Positions 25,551-34,283 are shown, counted from the first letter of the stretch. The stretch is 64,000 bases of DNA from Bowmanella denitrificans (GCF_039522935.1 NZ_BAAAEI010000006.1:1202238-1266237); one strand, 5' to 3'. Translations and numbers: made by a program. Notes: a model not told the origin generated them from the letters alone.

Positions 25551-25969
25551 AAGAGCTTTTTAAACTCGCTCCAAATCCCCAGCGAAAAACCGTCAAACAG
25601 ATTGATGCCCAGCGCCGATTTAACCAGATACAGCACCAGCAAGCCCAGCAATACGCAGAACACAATAAACGCACTTAACAGTGCAGCAGATGCCAGGGCA
25701 GATAAGGCTTTCTCCCGCTCGGACAATTCCCGGCGGTTTTTACCCATCAACAACACCAGGTAGTAACGCCAGCGGGTAAAAGGTACCGGCAAGGTGGTAC
25801 GGATATCCAGGGCATGACGTCCCCAGTTGCGCGCCCCCAGTGCCAGTTTCAGATGGTTAAGCTGCTCATCGTTAAAGCTGTCGGCCACTGCCTTTGGCAT
25901 ACGGCCAAGCAGGTTTTGCATGGCCGGTTCCTGGCGGACATCGCCGCCGGTCTGTATTTTTTGCGTCAT
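25544..25969 (-). CDS. Conserved small membrane protein of unknown function
   Basis: 141 residues from the ATG at 25969 (MTQKIQTGG). The N-terminal 75 residues are soluble (MPKAVADSFNDEQLNHLKLALGARNWGRHALDIR), followed by a basic patch KNRRELSEREK. A long hydrophobic stretch at about 82-110 (SAALLSAFIVFCVLLGLLVLYLVK) is probably one or two helices. The C-terminus is FSLGIWSEFKKLFG. I believe similar proteins occur in other Alteromonadales, sometimes mislabelled as a shikimate-pathway transferase; nothing here supports that enzyme. It begins 13 bases after the KASIII stop, so it is probably an operon partner. Confidence 0.75.
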   Translation of the reverse strand: MTQKIQTGGDVRQEPAMQNLLGRMPKAVADSFNDEQLNHLKLALGARNWGRHALDIRTTLPVPFTRWRYYLVLLMGKNRRELSEREKALSALASAALLSAFIVFCVLLGLLVLYLVKSALGINLFDGFSLGIWSEFKKLFG

Positions 25970-25982
25970 CCCTGAAGCTCTT

Positions 25983-27119
25983 CTAACGTTTACGCACAAC
26001 TAAACTGCCGATGGAATAGCCGGCACCGAAGGAACAAAGCACACCAATATCACCGGCCTGCATATCCTGATGATGCAAATTAAAGGCAATCATTGAGCCT
26101 GCCGAGGCGGTATTGGCATAACGGTCAAGTACAATGGGTGCTTCATCGGCACTGGCATCGCGACCTAACAGCTTTTTGGCAATTAACAGGTTCATATTGA
26201 TATTGGCCTGATGCAGCCACCAGCGTCTTACCTCTGCTGCGCTTAAACCATGCTGTGCCACGTGGCTCTCCAGATGCGCTGCGGCCATTGGGCACACTTC
26301 CTTAAACACGCTGCGACCGTTTTGATGAAACAGCTTATCTATGGCGAAAGGATCCACATCCTGAGCACGGCTCATAAAACCAAAATTGGAACGGATATTA
26401 TTAGAAAACTTAGTCACCGCTTTTGTGCTGAGTATTTCAAACTGATGCTCACTGGTTGCCGTCTCTGCCCGTTCAACGACCTTGGCGGTAGCCACGTCAC
26501 CAAAAATAAAATGGCTGTCGCGGTCAGTGTAATTAATTTGCGGGGACACCAGTTCCGGGTTAATTACCAATACGGCCCTGGCCGTACCGGCTTTAACCAT
26601 CTCATAGGCGCGGTGCAGCCCAAAGGTAGCCGCCGAACAGGCCACCAGCATATCAAAGCCGAAGCCTTCAATCCCCAGCGCTTCCTGCACTTCTATGGCA
26701 ATGGCCGGATAGGCCCGCTGGGTATATGCGCAGGATACGATAACGGCATCGATATCTGCGGCTTGCTTATTGGCCGCCTGCAAGGCTGCTTTGGCGGCAG
26801 CGATAGCAATTTCGGCTTGCTGAGAAATCTCATCGTCGGCACGCTCGGGAAAGCTGGGATACATACGTTGAATATCCAGTACCCCTTCCCGGCTATAAAT
26901 ATAGCGACTCTTAATGCCTGAAGCTTTTTCGATAAACTCGGCACTGGAATAGGGTTTGGCTTCCATGCTGCCAGCCTCAATCGCCTGTTGATGTTCCTGA
27001 TTATATTGATCGGCCCAGGCGTTATAGGCGCTAACCAATTCTTCATTACTGATGCTATAAGGGGGGGTCCAAAGACCGCTACCGCTGATTACCACGGTCT
27101 GAGAAACTGCTTGCGACAT
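25983..27119 (-). CDS. 3-oxoacyl-ACP synthase III-like (KASIII) condensing enzyme
   Basis: 378 residues of the thiolase fold. The catalytic triad is visible: Cys in LVACSAATFG, His in LHQANINMN and Asn in YANTASAGSM. Closing text is GVLCSFGAGYSIGSLVVRK. These enzymes condense an acyl-CoA starter with malonyl-ACP. It is longer than E. coli FabH (317 residues), mainly through an insertion near 30-70 (NAWADQYNQEHQQAIEAGSMEAK), and belongs to the longer KASIII branch whose exact substrate I cannot assign. Upstream lies a region of repeats rather than another fatty-acid gene. Downstream is the small membrane-protein gene. Confidence 0.88.
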   Translation of the reverse strand: MSQAVSQTVVISGSGLWTPPYSISNEELVSAYNAWADQYNQEHQQAIEAGSMEAKPYSSAEFIEKASGIKSRYIYSREGVLDIQRMYPSFPERADDEISQQAEIAIAAAKAALQAANKQAADIDAVIVSCAYTQRAYPAIAIEVQEALGIEGFGFDMLVACSAATFGLHRAYEMVKAGTARAVLVINPELVSPQINYTDRDSHFIFGDVATAKVVERAETATSEHQFEILSTKAVTKFSNNIRSNFGFMSRAQDVDPFAIDKLFHQNGRSVFKEVCPMAAAHLESHVAQHGLSAAEVRRWWLHQANINMNLLIAKKLLGRDASADEAPIVLDRYANTASAGSMIAFNLHHQDMQAGDIGVLCSFGAGYSIGSLVVRKR

Positions 27120-27189
27120 GGAAAATTCCCGCTGTGATTCAGCCCATAGGATACTGAAAAGGGACTATGTTGTCATTCACTGGTCGGAG

Positions 27190-27287
27190 TTGGCTGTTGG
27201 CTGTTGGCTGTTGGCTGTTGGCTGTTGGCTGTTGGCTGTTGGCTGTTGGCTGTTGGCTGTTGGCTGTTGGCTGTTGGCTGTTGGCTG
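27190..27287. repeat. Heptanucleotide array, 14 perfect copies
   Basis: TTGGCTG is repeated 14 times without error over 98 bp. It lies upstream of the KASIII gene and between it and cysS. The same heptamer appears in degenerate form at 6581-6601. The length and perfection suggest slippage and variation in copy number between strains. Confidence 0.97.
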
Positions 27288-27368
27288 TTTAGTCTGACTC
27301 GCCCTCGCGCGCTGTCAACGGATTTCTGCTAACTGCCGACTGATTACTGACCATTTAGCTTACATCCC

Positions 27369-27457
27369 GTCGGACTCAAGTCCGACCCACGGTGCTTTAA
27401 ATGAGCTTTGCTGTCGGAATAAATTCCGACCCACTGTGGGTTGGGCTTTAGCCCAAC
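27369..27457. repeat. REP-like triple palindrome
   Basis: Three palindromes: GTCGGACT-CA-AGTCCGAC (27369-27386), GTCGGAAT-AA-ATTCCGAC (27413-27430) and GTTGGGCT-TT-AGCCCAAC (27440-27457). The last two and their CCCACTGTGG linker repeat the pair at 22960-23004. A dispersed intergenic palindromic element. Confidence 0.9.
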
Positions 27458-27458
27458 A

Positions 27459-27495
27459 AAAATAGCCCCATCTTTCTGAATATTGGGGCTATTTT
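27459..27495 (-). terminator. Rho-independent terminator of cysS
   Basis: AAAATAGCCCC (27459-27469) pairs with GGGGCTATTTT (27485-27495). Read on the minus strand it is followed by a T run, 37 bases past the cysS stop. The A/T arms may make it work in both directions. Confidence 0.8.
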
Positions 27496-27532
27496 CTCTC
27501 AGCAGCTAAAAACGGGAACGCAGGCTAGGCAA

Positions 27533-28915
27533 TCAGGCTTTACGCCAGGTCGTGCCCTGAGGTCCATCTTCCAGCACCACCCCCATTTCGGTCAGTGCGT
27601 TGCGAGCAGCGTCGGCGGCAGCCCAGTCTTTAGCTGCGCGGGCATCGGCCCGGGCCTGAATCAGACGTTCAATCTCGGCCACATCGGTATCGGCATCTGT
27701 GCCGGATTGTAAAAACGTCTTAGCGTCACCCTGCAGTATACCTAATACGGAGGCCAGCTTTAGCAGCACACCAGCCAGTTTTCCGGCCGCTTCGGGTTGT
27801 GCTTTGTGCTTATTAATATCGCGGGCCAGGTCAAACAGTACAGAAAACGCTTCAGGGGTATTAAAGTCATCATCCATGGCGGCATTAAAGCGTGCCAGAT
27901 AGCCACCATGGGCGATATCCACAGACTGATCCGCTTGTACATCCCGCAGAGCAGTATATAAGCGCTCCAGGGCGGCGCGAGACTGTTTAATATTGTCCTC
28001 TGAGTAATTCAACTGGCTGCGATAATGTGCACTCAACAGGAAATAGCGCAGCGTTTCCGCATCGTATTCCTTCAGCACGTCACGCAGGGTAAAGAAATTG
28101 CCCAGCGACTTACTCATTTTTTCCTGATTGACCTGCACCATGCCGGAGTGCACCCAGTAATTCACAAAAGGCTGACTGGAGGCGCAGCAGGACTGCGCAA
28201 CTTCGTTTTCATGGTGAGGAAAAATCAAATCTGAACCACCACCGTGAATATCAAAATGGCTGCCCAGATGCTTTTCACTCATGGCCGAACATTCAATATG
28301 CCAGCCAGGTCGACCGGCTCCCCAGGGTGAATCCCAGCTTATTTCGCCAGCTTTGGCCGATTTCCACAATACGAAATCCAGCGGGTCATCTTTGTCCTCA
28401 TTGACTTCCACCCGGGCCCCTGCCTGCAATTGGCTGAGGTCCTGGCGACTCAATCTGCCATATTCTTTAAAGGTACTGACATCAAACAACACATCGCCGC
28501 TCGGTGCCACATAGGCATGGCCTTTTTCCACCAAGGTTTTGATGATGGCAATAATTTCCCCCATATGGGTGGTAACACGGGGTTCAATATCTGCTGGCAG
28601 CAAGTTAATCGCGGCAAAATCCTCATGCATCATGGCGATAGTGCGCTCGGTTAATTGCGCGGGCGTTTCACCATTTTGGGCCGCTCGGCGAATAATCTTA
28701 TCGTCCACATCGGTGATGTTACGCACATAGTTTACTGCATATCCCAGATGGCGCAGGTAGCGCACCATCATATCGAAACTCAGATATGTGCGGGCATGAC
28801 CCATATGGCAGACGTCATAGACAGTGATCCCACAGACATACAATCCCACCTTGCCAGCCGCAATGGGCTTAAATTCCTCTTTTTGGCGAGTGAGGGTATT
28901 GAAAATCTGTAGCAT
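27533..28915 (-). CDS. cysS: Cysteinyl-tRNA synthetase
   Basis: 460 residues, class I synthetase charging tRNA-Cys. The Zn cysteine and HIGH-type motif are at YVCGITVYDVCHMGHARTYL (written HMGH here). GWHIECSAMS supplies further Zn ligands with HHENEVAQS, and EKMSKSLGNFF is the KMSKS loop. The C-terminus ends EMGVVLEDGPQGTTWRKA, as in E. coli. The ATG at 28915 (MLQIFNTLTRQK) was chosen over an in-frame GTG at 28921 because AGGAG lies five bases before the ATG and directly abuts the GTG. Divergent from ppiB. Confidence 0.97.
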   Translation of the reverse strand: MLQIFNTLTRQKEEFKPIAAGKVGLYVCGITVYDVCHMGHARTYLSFDMMVRYLRHLGYAVNYVRNITDVDDKIIRRAAQNGETPAQLTERTIAMMHEDFAAINLLPADIEPRVTTHMGEIIAIIKTLVEKGHAYVAPSGDVLFDVSTFKEYGRLSRQDLSQLQAGARVEVNEDKDDPLDFVLWKSAKAGEISWDSPWGAGRPGWHIECSAMSEKHLGSHFDIHGGGSDLIFPHHENEVAQSCCASSQPFVNYWVHSGMVQVNQEKMSKSLGNFFTLRDVLKEYDAETLRYFLLSAHYRSQLNYSEDNIKQSRAALERLYTALRDVQADQSVDIAHGGYLARFNAAMDDDFNTPEAFSVLFDLARDINKHKAQPEAAGKLAGVLLKLASVLGILQGDAKTFLQSGTDADTDVAEIERLIQARADARAAKDWAAADAARNALTEMGVVLEDGPQGTTWRKA

Positions 28916-29053
28916 GGACACTCCTATTTAAAAAATTCTTGGCAGCTAAGGAAGGGCGATTTTATATCAAGCTCGCCAAGGGCGCACGGGCAAAGTTCCA
29001 AGCCTGAGCGCTTTAGGCTAAACTAGCGCCTTTATCATTTTGGGATTTGTTTT

Positions 29054-29551
29054 ATGAAAGTCACCCTAAACACCAATTACGGCGCCATTGAATTGTCTAT
29101 GCTGGCCGACAAGGCACCTAAAACCGTAGAAAATTTCCTGGCTTACGCTAAAGAAGGCTTCTACGACAATACCATTTTTCACCGCGTTATCGACGGCTTT
29201 ATGATTCAGGGTGGCGGCATGGAGCCTGGTATGCAGCAAAAAACCACCAAAGATCCCATTCAGAACGAGGCCAACAACGGCGTGGCCAATAATCGCGGTA
29301 CCGTAGCGATGGCGCGTACCAATGACCCGCACTCTGCGACCTGCCAGTTCTTTATCAACGTGGCCGATAACAGCTTTCTGAATTTCCGCGCTGAAAATAT
29401 GCAGGGTTGGGGATATTGTGTGTTTGCTGAAGTATCCGCCGGTATGGACGTGGTAGATAAGATCCGCAAAGTCGAAACCGGTCGCCAGGGCTACCATGAC
29501 GATGTACCTAACGAAGATGTGCTGATTCAATCCGTTGAGGTCAGTGAATAA
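29054..29551 (+). CDS. ppiB: Cytoplasmic peptidyl-prolyl isomerase B (cyclophilin)
   Basis: 165 residues without a signal peptide, so the cytoplasmic cyclophilin. Active-site text is FHRVIDGFMIQGG (the catalytic Arg in FHRV), SATCQFFINVADN and GYCVFAEV. It accelerates proline isomerisation in protein folding. It lies divergent from cysS and immediately ahead of lpxH (six bases), as in many gammaproteobacteria. Confidence 0.97.
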   Translation: MKVTLNTNYGAIELSMLADKAPKTVENFLAYAKEGFYDNTIFHRVIDGFMIQGGGMEPGMQQKTTKDPIQNEANNGVANNRGTVAMARTNDPHSATCQFFINVADNSFLNFRAENMQGWGYCVFAEVSAGMDVVDKIRKVETGRQGYHDDVPNEDVLIQSVEVSE

Positions 29552-29557
29552 GCCTTG

Positions 29558-30283
29558 ATGTCGCAAACGCTGTTTATTGCAGATTTGCATTTAAGCGAAG
29601 ACAGGCCTGATATTACTCAGGCCTTTCTACGTTTTATGCAGCAGCAAGCCCCACAAGCCAAGGCATTATATGTGCTTGGCGATCTGTTCGAAGCCTGGAT
29701 TGGTGACGATGATCAGAGTTCGTTCAACCAGCAGATAAAAGCGGCCTTCAGAAAACTGACAGAAGACGGCGTGCCCGTGTTTTTTATTCACGGCAACCGA
29801 GACTTTCTGATTGGTAAAAGTTTTGCCAGGGAAACCGGCATGACTTTGCTACCCGAGCTGCAGGTTATAGATCTGCATGGGCAAAAAGCATTAATTATGC
29901 ATGGTGACAGTCTGTGCACCCGCGATGAAGTGTTTATGGCTTTTCGTAAAAAGTCCCGCGGCTGGTGGTGGCCAAGACTGATGCTGGCCATGCCACTTTG
30001 GTATCGCCGCCGGGTTGCGCGCAATGCCAGAGCCAAAAGTAAGCAGCATAATGCCAACAAACCCGAATATATTATGGATGTTACGCCCTCTGAAGTAGAG
30101 CGGGTTATGCTGGAAAACGGTGTAACACTGCTGATCCATGGCCATACCCACAGACCGGACATCCACCATTTCAGATTAAACAACCAGCCCGCCAAACGCA
30201 TTGTACTGGGGGACTGGTATGAGCAGGGCAGTTACCTGCTCGCCAGCGACAATGAGCTGACGCTTCACCATACCAAGCTCTAG
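29558..30283 (+). CDS. lpxH: UDP-2,3-diacylglucosamine diphosphatase
   Basis: 241 residues. Hydrolyses UDP-2,3-diacylglucosamine to lipid X in lipid A synthesis, at the inner face of the membrane. Metal-binding calcineurin-like motifs are all present: ADLHL (about 8-12), GDLFEAWIGDD, HGNRDF, MHGDS and IHGHTHRPD. The ATG at 29558 is preferred over the TTG at 29555. Follows ppiB closely, so the pair is probably one transcript. Confidence 0.96.
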   Translation: MSQTLFIADLHLSEDRPDITQAFLRFMQQQAPQAKALYVLGDLFEAWIGDDDQSSFNQQIKAAFRKLTEDGVPVFFIHGNRDFLIGKSFARETGMTLLPELQVIDLHGQKALIMHGDSLCTRDEVFMAFRKKSRGWWWPRLMLAMPLWYRRRVARNARAKSKQHNANKPEYIMDVTPSEVERVMLENGVTLLIHGHTHRPDIHHFRLNNQPAKRIVLGDWYEQGSYLLASDNELTLHHTKL

Positions 30284-30324
30284 TCCCTGAGCGAACGCAA
30301 TCCAGAGATTCTGCGCTCGCTCCA

Positions 30325-30375
30325 TTGTCATAATTCCATCACGCAATCTTCATAAAACTGCAAGTGCAGTGTCAA
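30325..30375 (+). promoter_or_regulatory. Candidate tandem Pho box upstream of the phoX-like gene
   Basis: Seven-base half-sites resembling CTGTCAT follow each other every 11 bases: TTGTCAT (30325), CCATCAC (30336), TCTTCAT (30347), CTGCAAG (30358) and GTGTCAA (30369). The TCA core recurs at 30328, 30339, 30350 and 30372. The first 18-base box matches the E. coli-type consensus at 14 positions by eye. PhoB binds such direct repeats, so phosphate control is likely. Confidence 0.6.
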
Positions 30376-30496
30376 ACAGCCTTGTTACTTTCTTTCGGAT
30401 TTACTAACTCAAGCTTCTGATTTTTAACTGTTCTGGTGCAATCAGCCAGGCAGAGGAAGCAAACAACAATATTCTTAAAACAAAGAGGACCAGTCC

Positions 30497-32554
30497 ATGT
30501 TTAACGAGTCAAGACTCGCTGTTTGCATTCGCACCTTACTTATTGGTATTCCCCTGGCCACCCTGGTTGCCTGTGGTGACGGTGACGATGGAAAAGACGG
30601 GGCTCAAGGCGCCAATGGTATCGACGGCCTGACCAGTCTGACCGCTATCGTAGAAATGGCTGCCACGGCAGAGTGCCCTAATGGTGCCACCAAGATGCAA
30701 GCGGGTTTGGACAAGAACAAAAACCAGACATTGGACGCAGATGAAGTGCAGAGTGAAACAGTGGTTTGTTCAGGAACCACAGGTGTGCAACCGCTTTCCG
30801 CTTCTGCCCGCATTCAGTTTGACAGTGTGGCGGCCCCATCATCCAACTATGAGAAGCGGCAGGTGTTGGTGGGTACAGCTAAAGCTGTTGATGGCACTGA
30901 AACTCGCATGTTAAATGTGGATTATCATATTCTGGCCCGTTCTGGCGATGAATATGGCGATGTCGCCTTTGGTCAGTTGGTGGACAGCAGTGGGCAGCCA
31001 TTGTTCTCAGAAGATGGCTCTCGCAAGATTTCCGATTCCAACGAATTTACCTCTTTGCTGCCAATTGATGACCGTCTGTTCTCGGTATCTCAAATTGAAT
31101 CACGTCCCGGCGCCATGTTTATGATGGAGCTGAACCAGGACAAGTCAAACGGCGAACTGAGTGTTAAGAAATTGTGGCAGTTGGATATGTCCAACATCAA
31201 CGGTGGCTGGGTACATTGTGCCGGTTCCGTCACCCCCTGGAATACCCACTTTGCATCAGAGGAATACGAACCGGATGCCCGCTACCTGGTAACCGGCCAG
31301 GACGCATTGGATGACGGCTATGCCGCGCCCTTTATGGAATACCACAATAACGACGTCAGTAAGTGGAATCCTTATCAACTGGGCTGGCCTATTGAAGTGG
31401 CCATTGATGCCAGTAACGCCGTGCCCGAAGCCGACCTGAAGAAGCATTATTCTTTCGGCCGGTTGGCCTATGAACTGGCCTATGTGATGCCAGATCAAAA
31501 AACCGTCTACCTGACCGATGATGGCACCAACGTTGGCCTGTATATGTATATTGCCGATGAAGCCGGCGACCTCACAGCCGGAAAGCTGTATGCCATGAAA
31601 TGGAACCAGACCAGCGCTGAGAGCATGGGTGCCGCCAATCTGAGCTGGATTGAGCTGGGTCACGCCACTGATGAAGAAATCAAACCCTATGTAGACGGCA
31701 ACATGCAGCTTAAGTTCGCCGATATCTTTGATACGGTTGACCCGGTGGATGGCGCCTGCGCAGCTGGTTTTACTTCCGTCAACCAAAATGGCATCGGTCA
31801 GGAATGTCTAAAGCTAAAAGACGGCATGGAAAAGGTTGCTTCCCGCCTGGAAACCCGTCGTTATGCCGCGATGATGGGCGCCACCACCGAATTGCGCAAG
31901 GAAGAAGGTATTACCTTCGATCCTACCCGCAACAAACTGTACCTTGCCATGTCAGAAATTGGCCGTGGTATGGAAGATTTCGGTAAAAATGGCAGCGCCA
32001 GCAGCTCTTATGATAAGGGTGGCAACAACGACATTAAGATGGGTTACAACCAATGTGGCGGCGTTTACCAACTGGATGTGGCAGCCGACGTGGCTATTGG
32101 CTCTGACTATGTGGCAGGCAACATCAGCGGCCTGATTCAGGGTATCCCTGCCGTGGCAGGTATGGCCGATACTATTGCTGTAAAAGCTAACCCGGCCGAA
32201 TTTGCCAATGGTATGAACGACTGCCATATCGACGGCATCGCCAATCCGGATAACGTCACTTATATGACAGGTCATGACATTTTGATCATCGGTGAAGATA
32301 CCGGTAGCGGTCACCAGAATGACGTGATTTGGGCATATGATCTGCAAAACCAGCAGTTGTCACGTATCCAGACGACTCCTTATGGTTCAGAAACCACATC
32401 GCCCTACTGGTACCCCAATATCAATGGCTGGGCATATCTGACCAGCGTCATCCAGCACCCTTACGGTGAATCTGATGGCGACAAGGATACCGGTACCGGT
32501 GAGAACCGCGCCTACACTGGTTACGTGGGGCCTTTCCCGGCCAAGTCTGAATAA
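30497..32554 (+). CDS. PhoX-like (DUF839) lipoprotein
   Basis: 685 residues. N-terminal signal with lipobox LVAC, lipidated Cys26. Then a short collagen-like run (GKDGAQGANGIDG) and a DUF7151-type module (about 45-95, CPNGATKMQAGLDKNKNQTLDADEV). From about 110 the beta-propeller typical of DUF839/PhoX follows: GGWVHCAGSVTPWNTHFASEEYE is the signature, with LAYVMPDQKTVYLTDDGT and GITFDPTRNKLYLAMSEIGRGM. PhoX enzymes are Ca/Fe-dependent phosphomonoesterases. Unlike classical PhoX there is no twin-arginine signal, so export is by Sec with lipid anchoring. The candidate Pho box upstream agrees with a phosphate-scavenging role. Confidence 0.85.
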   Translation: MFNESRLAVCIRTLLIGIPLATLVACGDGDDGKDGAQGANGIDGLTSLTAIVEMAATAECPNGATKMQAGLDKNKNQTLDADEVQSETVVCSGTTGVQPLSASARIQFDSVAAPSSNYEKRQVLVGTAKAVDGTETRMLNVDYHILARSGDEYGDVAFGQLVDSSGQPLFSEDGSRKISDSNEFTSLLPIDDRLFSVSQIESRPGAMFMMELNQDKSNGELSVKKLWQLDMSNINGGWVHCAGSVTPWNTHFASEEYEPDARYLVTGQDALDDGYAAPFMEYHNNDVSKWNPYQLGWPIEVAIDASNAVPEADLKKHYSFGRLAYELAYVMPDQKTVYLTDDGTNVGLYMYIADEAGDLTAGKLYAMKWNQTSAESMGAANLSWIELGHATDEEIKPYVDGNMQLKFADIFDTVDPVDGACAAGFTSVNQNGIGQECLKLKDGMEKVASRLETRRYAAMMGATTELRKEEGITFDPTRNKLYLAMSEIGRGMEDFGKNGSASSSYDKGGNNDIKMGYNQCGGVYQLDVAADVAIGSDYVAGNISGLIQGIPAVAGMADTIAVKANPAEFANGMNDCHIDGIANPDNVTYMTGHDILIIGEDTGSGHQNDVIWAYDLQNQQLSRIQTTPYGSETTSPYWYPNINGWAYLTSVIQHPYGESDGDKDTGTGENRAYTGYVGPFPAKSE

Positions 32555-32579
32555 GTACAGAGTAAACTTACGCTTTGTT

Positions 32580-32599
32580 GGGGGCATTTGCCCCCTTTT
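32580..32599 (+). terminator. Terminator or attenuator after the phoX-like gene
   Basis: GGGGGC (32580-32585) pairs with GCCCCC (32590-32595) around ATTT and is followed by TTTT. It lies 25 bases past the stop and 22 before the cytochrome start, so it may lower rather than abolish downstream expression. Confidence 0.75.
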
Positions 32600-32621
32600 C
32601 CGTATATTCGAGAGTATCATT

Positions 32622-34283
32622 ATGCAGTCCCGTATTTTTTGTACTTTGGCGTCGGTGCTTGTAGTCAGCCAGTGCCTGATACCTGCACAGGCCAGCGAAG
32701 CGCAATTTATCAATAAGCTCAGTCATTCCACTCCCTATATTCCCCCGCAGTGCTATACCGATCCCATTGTCAGCAAAACCCAAACAGCCAATCCTTGTTA
32801 CGCCTGTCATACCAACAGCAAACGGCCAAATCTATTGAACGATACCGACGTTCAACAAGAATACAGTTTCCCGGAAAAAGCCTTACTTAACCCCTGGCTG
32901 AATCTGTTTAAAGACAGACGGGCACAAATTGCCAACATCACGGATGAGGACATTCTCAGCTATGTGCGTCAGAACAATTACCTCAACAGCGATGGCAGTA
33001 TTCGCTTAAGCCAGCGCCTTAAAGAACAGGCGACCAGGTTTGATCAAGATGGTAATGGCCGCTGGGACGGCTATATGCCGGACAGCTATTTTAATTTTGA
33101 TCAACAAGGTTTTGATCGCTCACCTGATGGCGGCTATACCGGCTGGCGCAGCTACGCCTACTACCCCATGCCGGGTAGTTTTATGCCCACCAATGGTTCC
33201 ACCGATGATGTCAGTATTCGTCTGGCCGATTTGCTACAACAAAACGAACAAGGCCAGTTCGACTTGAGTGTTTACAAAATCAATCTGGCGATAGTCGAGG
33301 CGATGATCCGTGAGCAGGATGTTGTTATTGAAGCAGCAGACGAAACCAAGCTGAAAGTAGATTTAGATAAAGATGGTCAGCTTGGTACTGCCAGGCGGGT
33401 GAAATACGACTGGGCACCGCTTGAGCAGCGCCACATGAGCTATGTGGGTAAGGCCAGATTGGCCCAACAGGCTGGCAAACTGCATATCGCCGCAAAATTA
33501 TTCCCGGAGGGAACGGAGTTTCTGCATTCGGTGCGTTATCTGGATATCAACGACCAGCAGGTTAGCATGGCCCCCCGCATGAAAGAGCTGCGTTATGCCC
33601 GCAAAGATCAATGGCTTAACTACTACCAATTAGAAGTCATTGTGGCGGATGAAATCAAGGAACGACATGACTTTCCCAGTCGCACCAAGCTGCTGCGTGG
33701 TAACGCCGAGCAAGGTGTACAGGTTGCACAGGGCTGGACCTATCAAGGCTTCATTGAAGACAAAAGCGGCGAATTGCGTCCACAAACCTTTGAGGAACAT
33801 GGTACTTGTGCGGGTTGTCATAGCGGCATGGGCGTATTGATGGATACCAATATCTCCTTTTTCCGCAAGCTGGGGCAAGACAGCTTTCAGCAAGGCTGGT
33901 ATCACTGGGAGCAAAAGTCTCTGGTCGGCATCCCAGAGCCCAAACGCGACAGTGACGGTGAATATGAATACAGCTACTACCTGAAAAACAACCCTACCGG
34001 GGATGAATTCCGTGCCAATCAGGAAGTGAAAGACAAGTTTTTCGACGCCCAGGGGCAGCCCAGACAAGCCATGTTCGCAAGGTTGAACAAGGATATCTCC
34101 ACCTTGTTGCTACCCAGTCTCGAACGGGCCCTGGCATTAAACAAAGCCTATAAAGTGATTGTTGAGGAACAAAGCTATATTCAGGGCCGCGATGCGGTGA
34201 TTGCCCCACTTGATAACGTGCTGCATAAAGAGGTGGAAGCCAATCAGCCAACCGGCATTGAAAAAATTCTCAGTGCTTTCTAA
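32622..34283 (+). CDS. Periplasmic dihaem c-type cytochrome of unknown role
   Basis: 553 residues. A signal peptide (MQSRIFCTLASVLVVSQCLIPAQA) precedes mature SEAQF. Two covalent haem sites are visible: CYACH at 59-63 and CAGCH at 396-400. Two Asp-rich loops, DQDGNGRWDGY (about 141) and DLDKDGQLG (about 246), look like Ca-binding EF-hand or dockerin loops. Between the haem sites the protein is unlike any cytochrome I can name. The reading frame is open upstream to 32466, but the ATG at 32622 gives the signal peptide. The position between two likely phosphate-regulated esterase genes suggests a linked role, perhaps redox-dependent cofactor or phosphonate/phosphite chemistry; this is inference. 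Confidence 0.82.
   Translation: MQSRIFCTLASVLVVSQCLIPAQASEAQFINKLSHSTPYIPPQCYTDPIVSKTQTANPCYACHTNSKRPNLLNDTDVQQEYSFPEKALLNPWLNLFKDRRAQIANITDEDILSYVRQNNYLNSDGSIRLSQRLKEQATRFDQDGNGRWDGYMPDSYFNFDQQGFDRSPDGGYTGWRSYAYYPMPGSFMPTNGSTDDVSIRLADLLQQNEQGQFDLSVYKINLAIVEAMIREQDVVIEAADETKLKVDLDKDGQLGTARRVKYDWAPLEQRHMSYVGKARLAQQAGKLHIAAKLFPEGTEFLHSVRYLDINDQQVSMAPRMKELRYARKDQWLNYYQLEVIVADEIKERHDFPSRTKLLRGNAEQGVQVAQGWTYQGFIEDKSGELRPQTFEEHGTCAGCHSGMGVLMDTNISFFRKLGQDSFQQGWYHWEQKSLVGIPEPKRDSDGEYEYSYYLKNNPTGDEFRANQEVKDKFFDAQGQPRQAMFARLNKDISTLLLPSLERALALNKAYKVIVEEQSYIQGRDAVIAPLDNVLHKEVEANQPTGIEKILSAF

Noticed and set aside
25544..25969. Possible 3-phosphoshikimate 1-carboxyvinyltransferase label for the small membrane protein
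   Set aside because: The protein is 141 residues with a membrane segment and none of the enzyme's motifs; the name would be an inherited mislabel.
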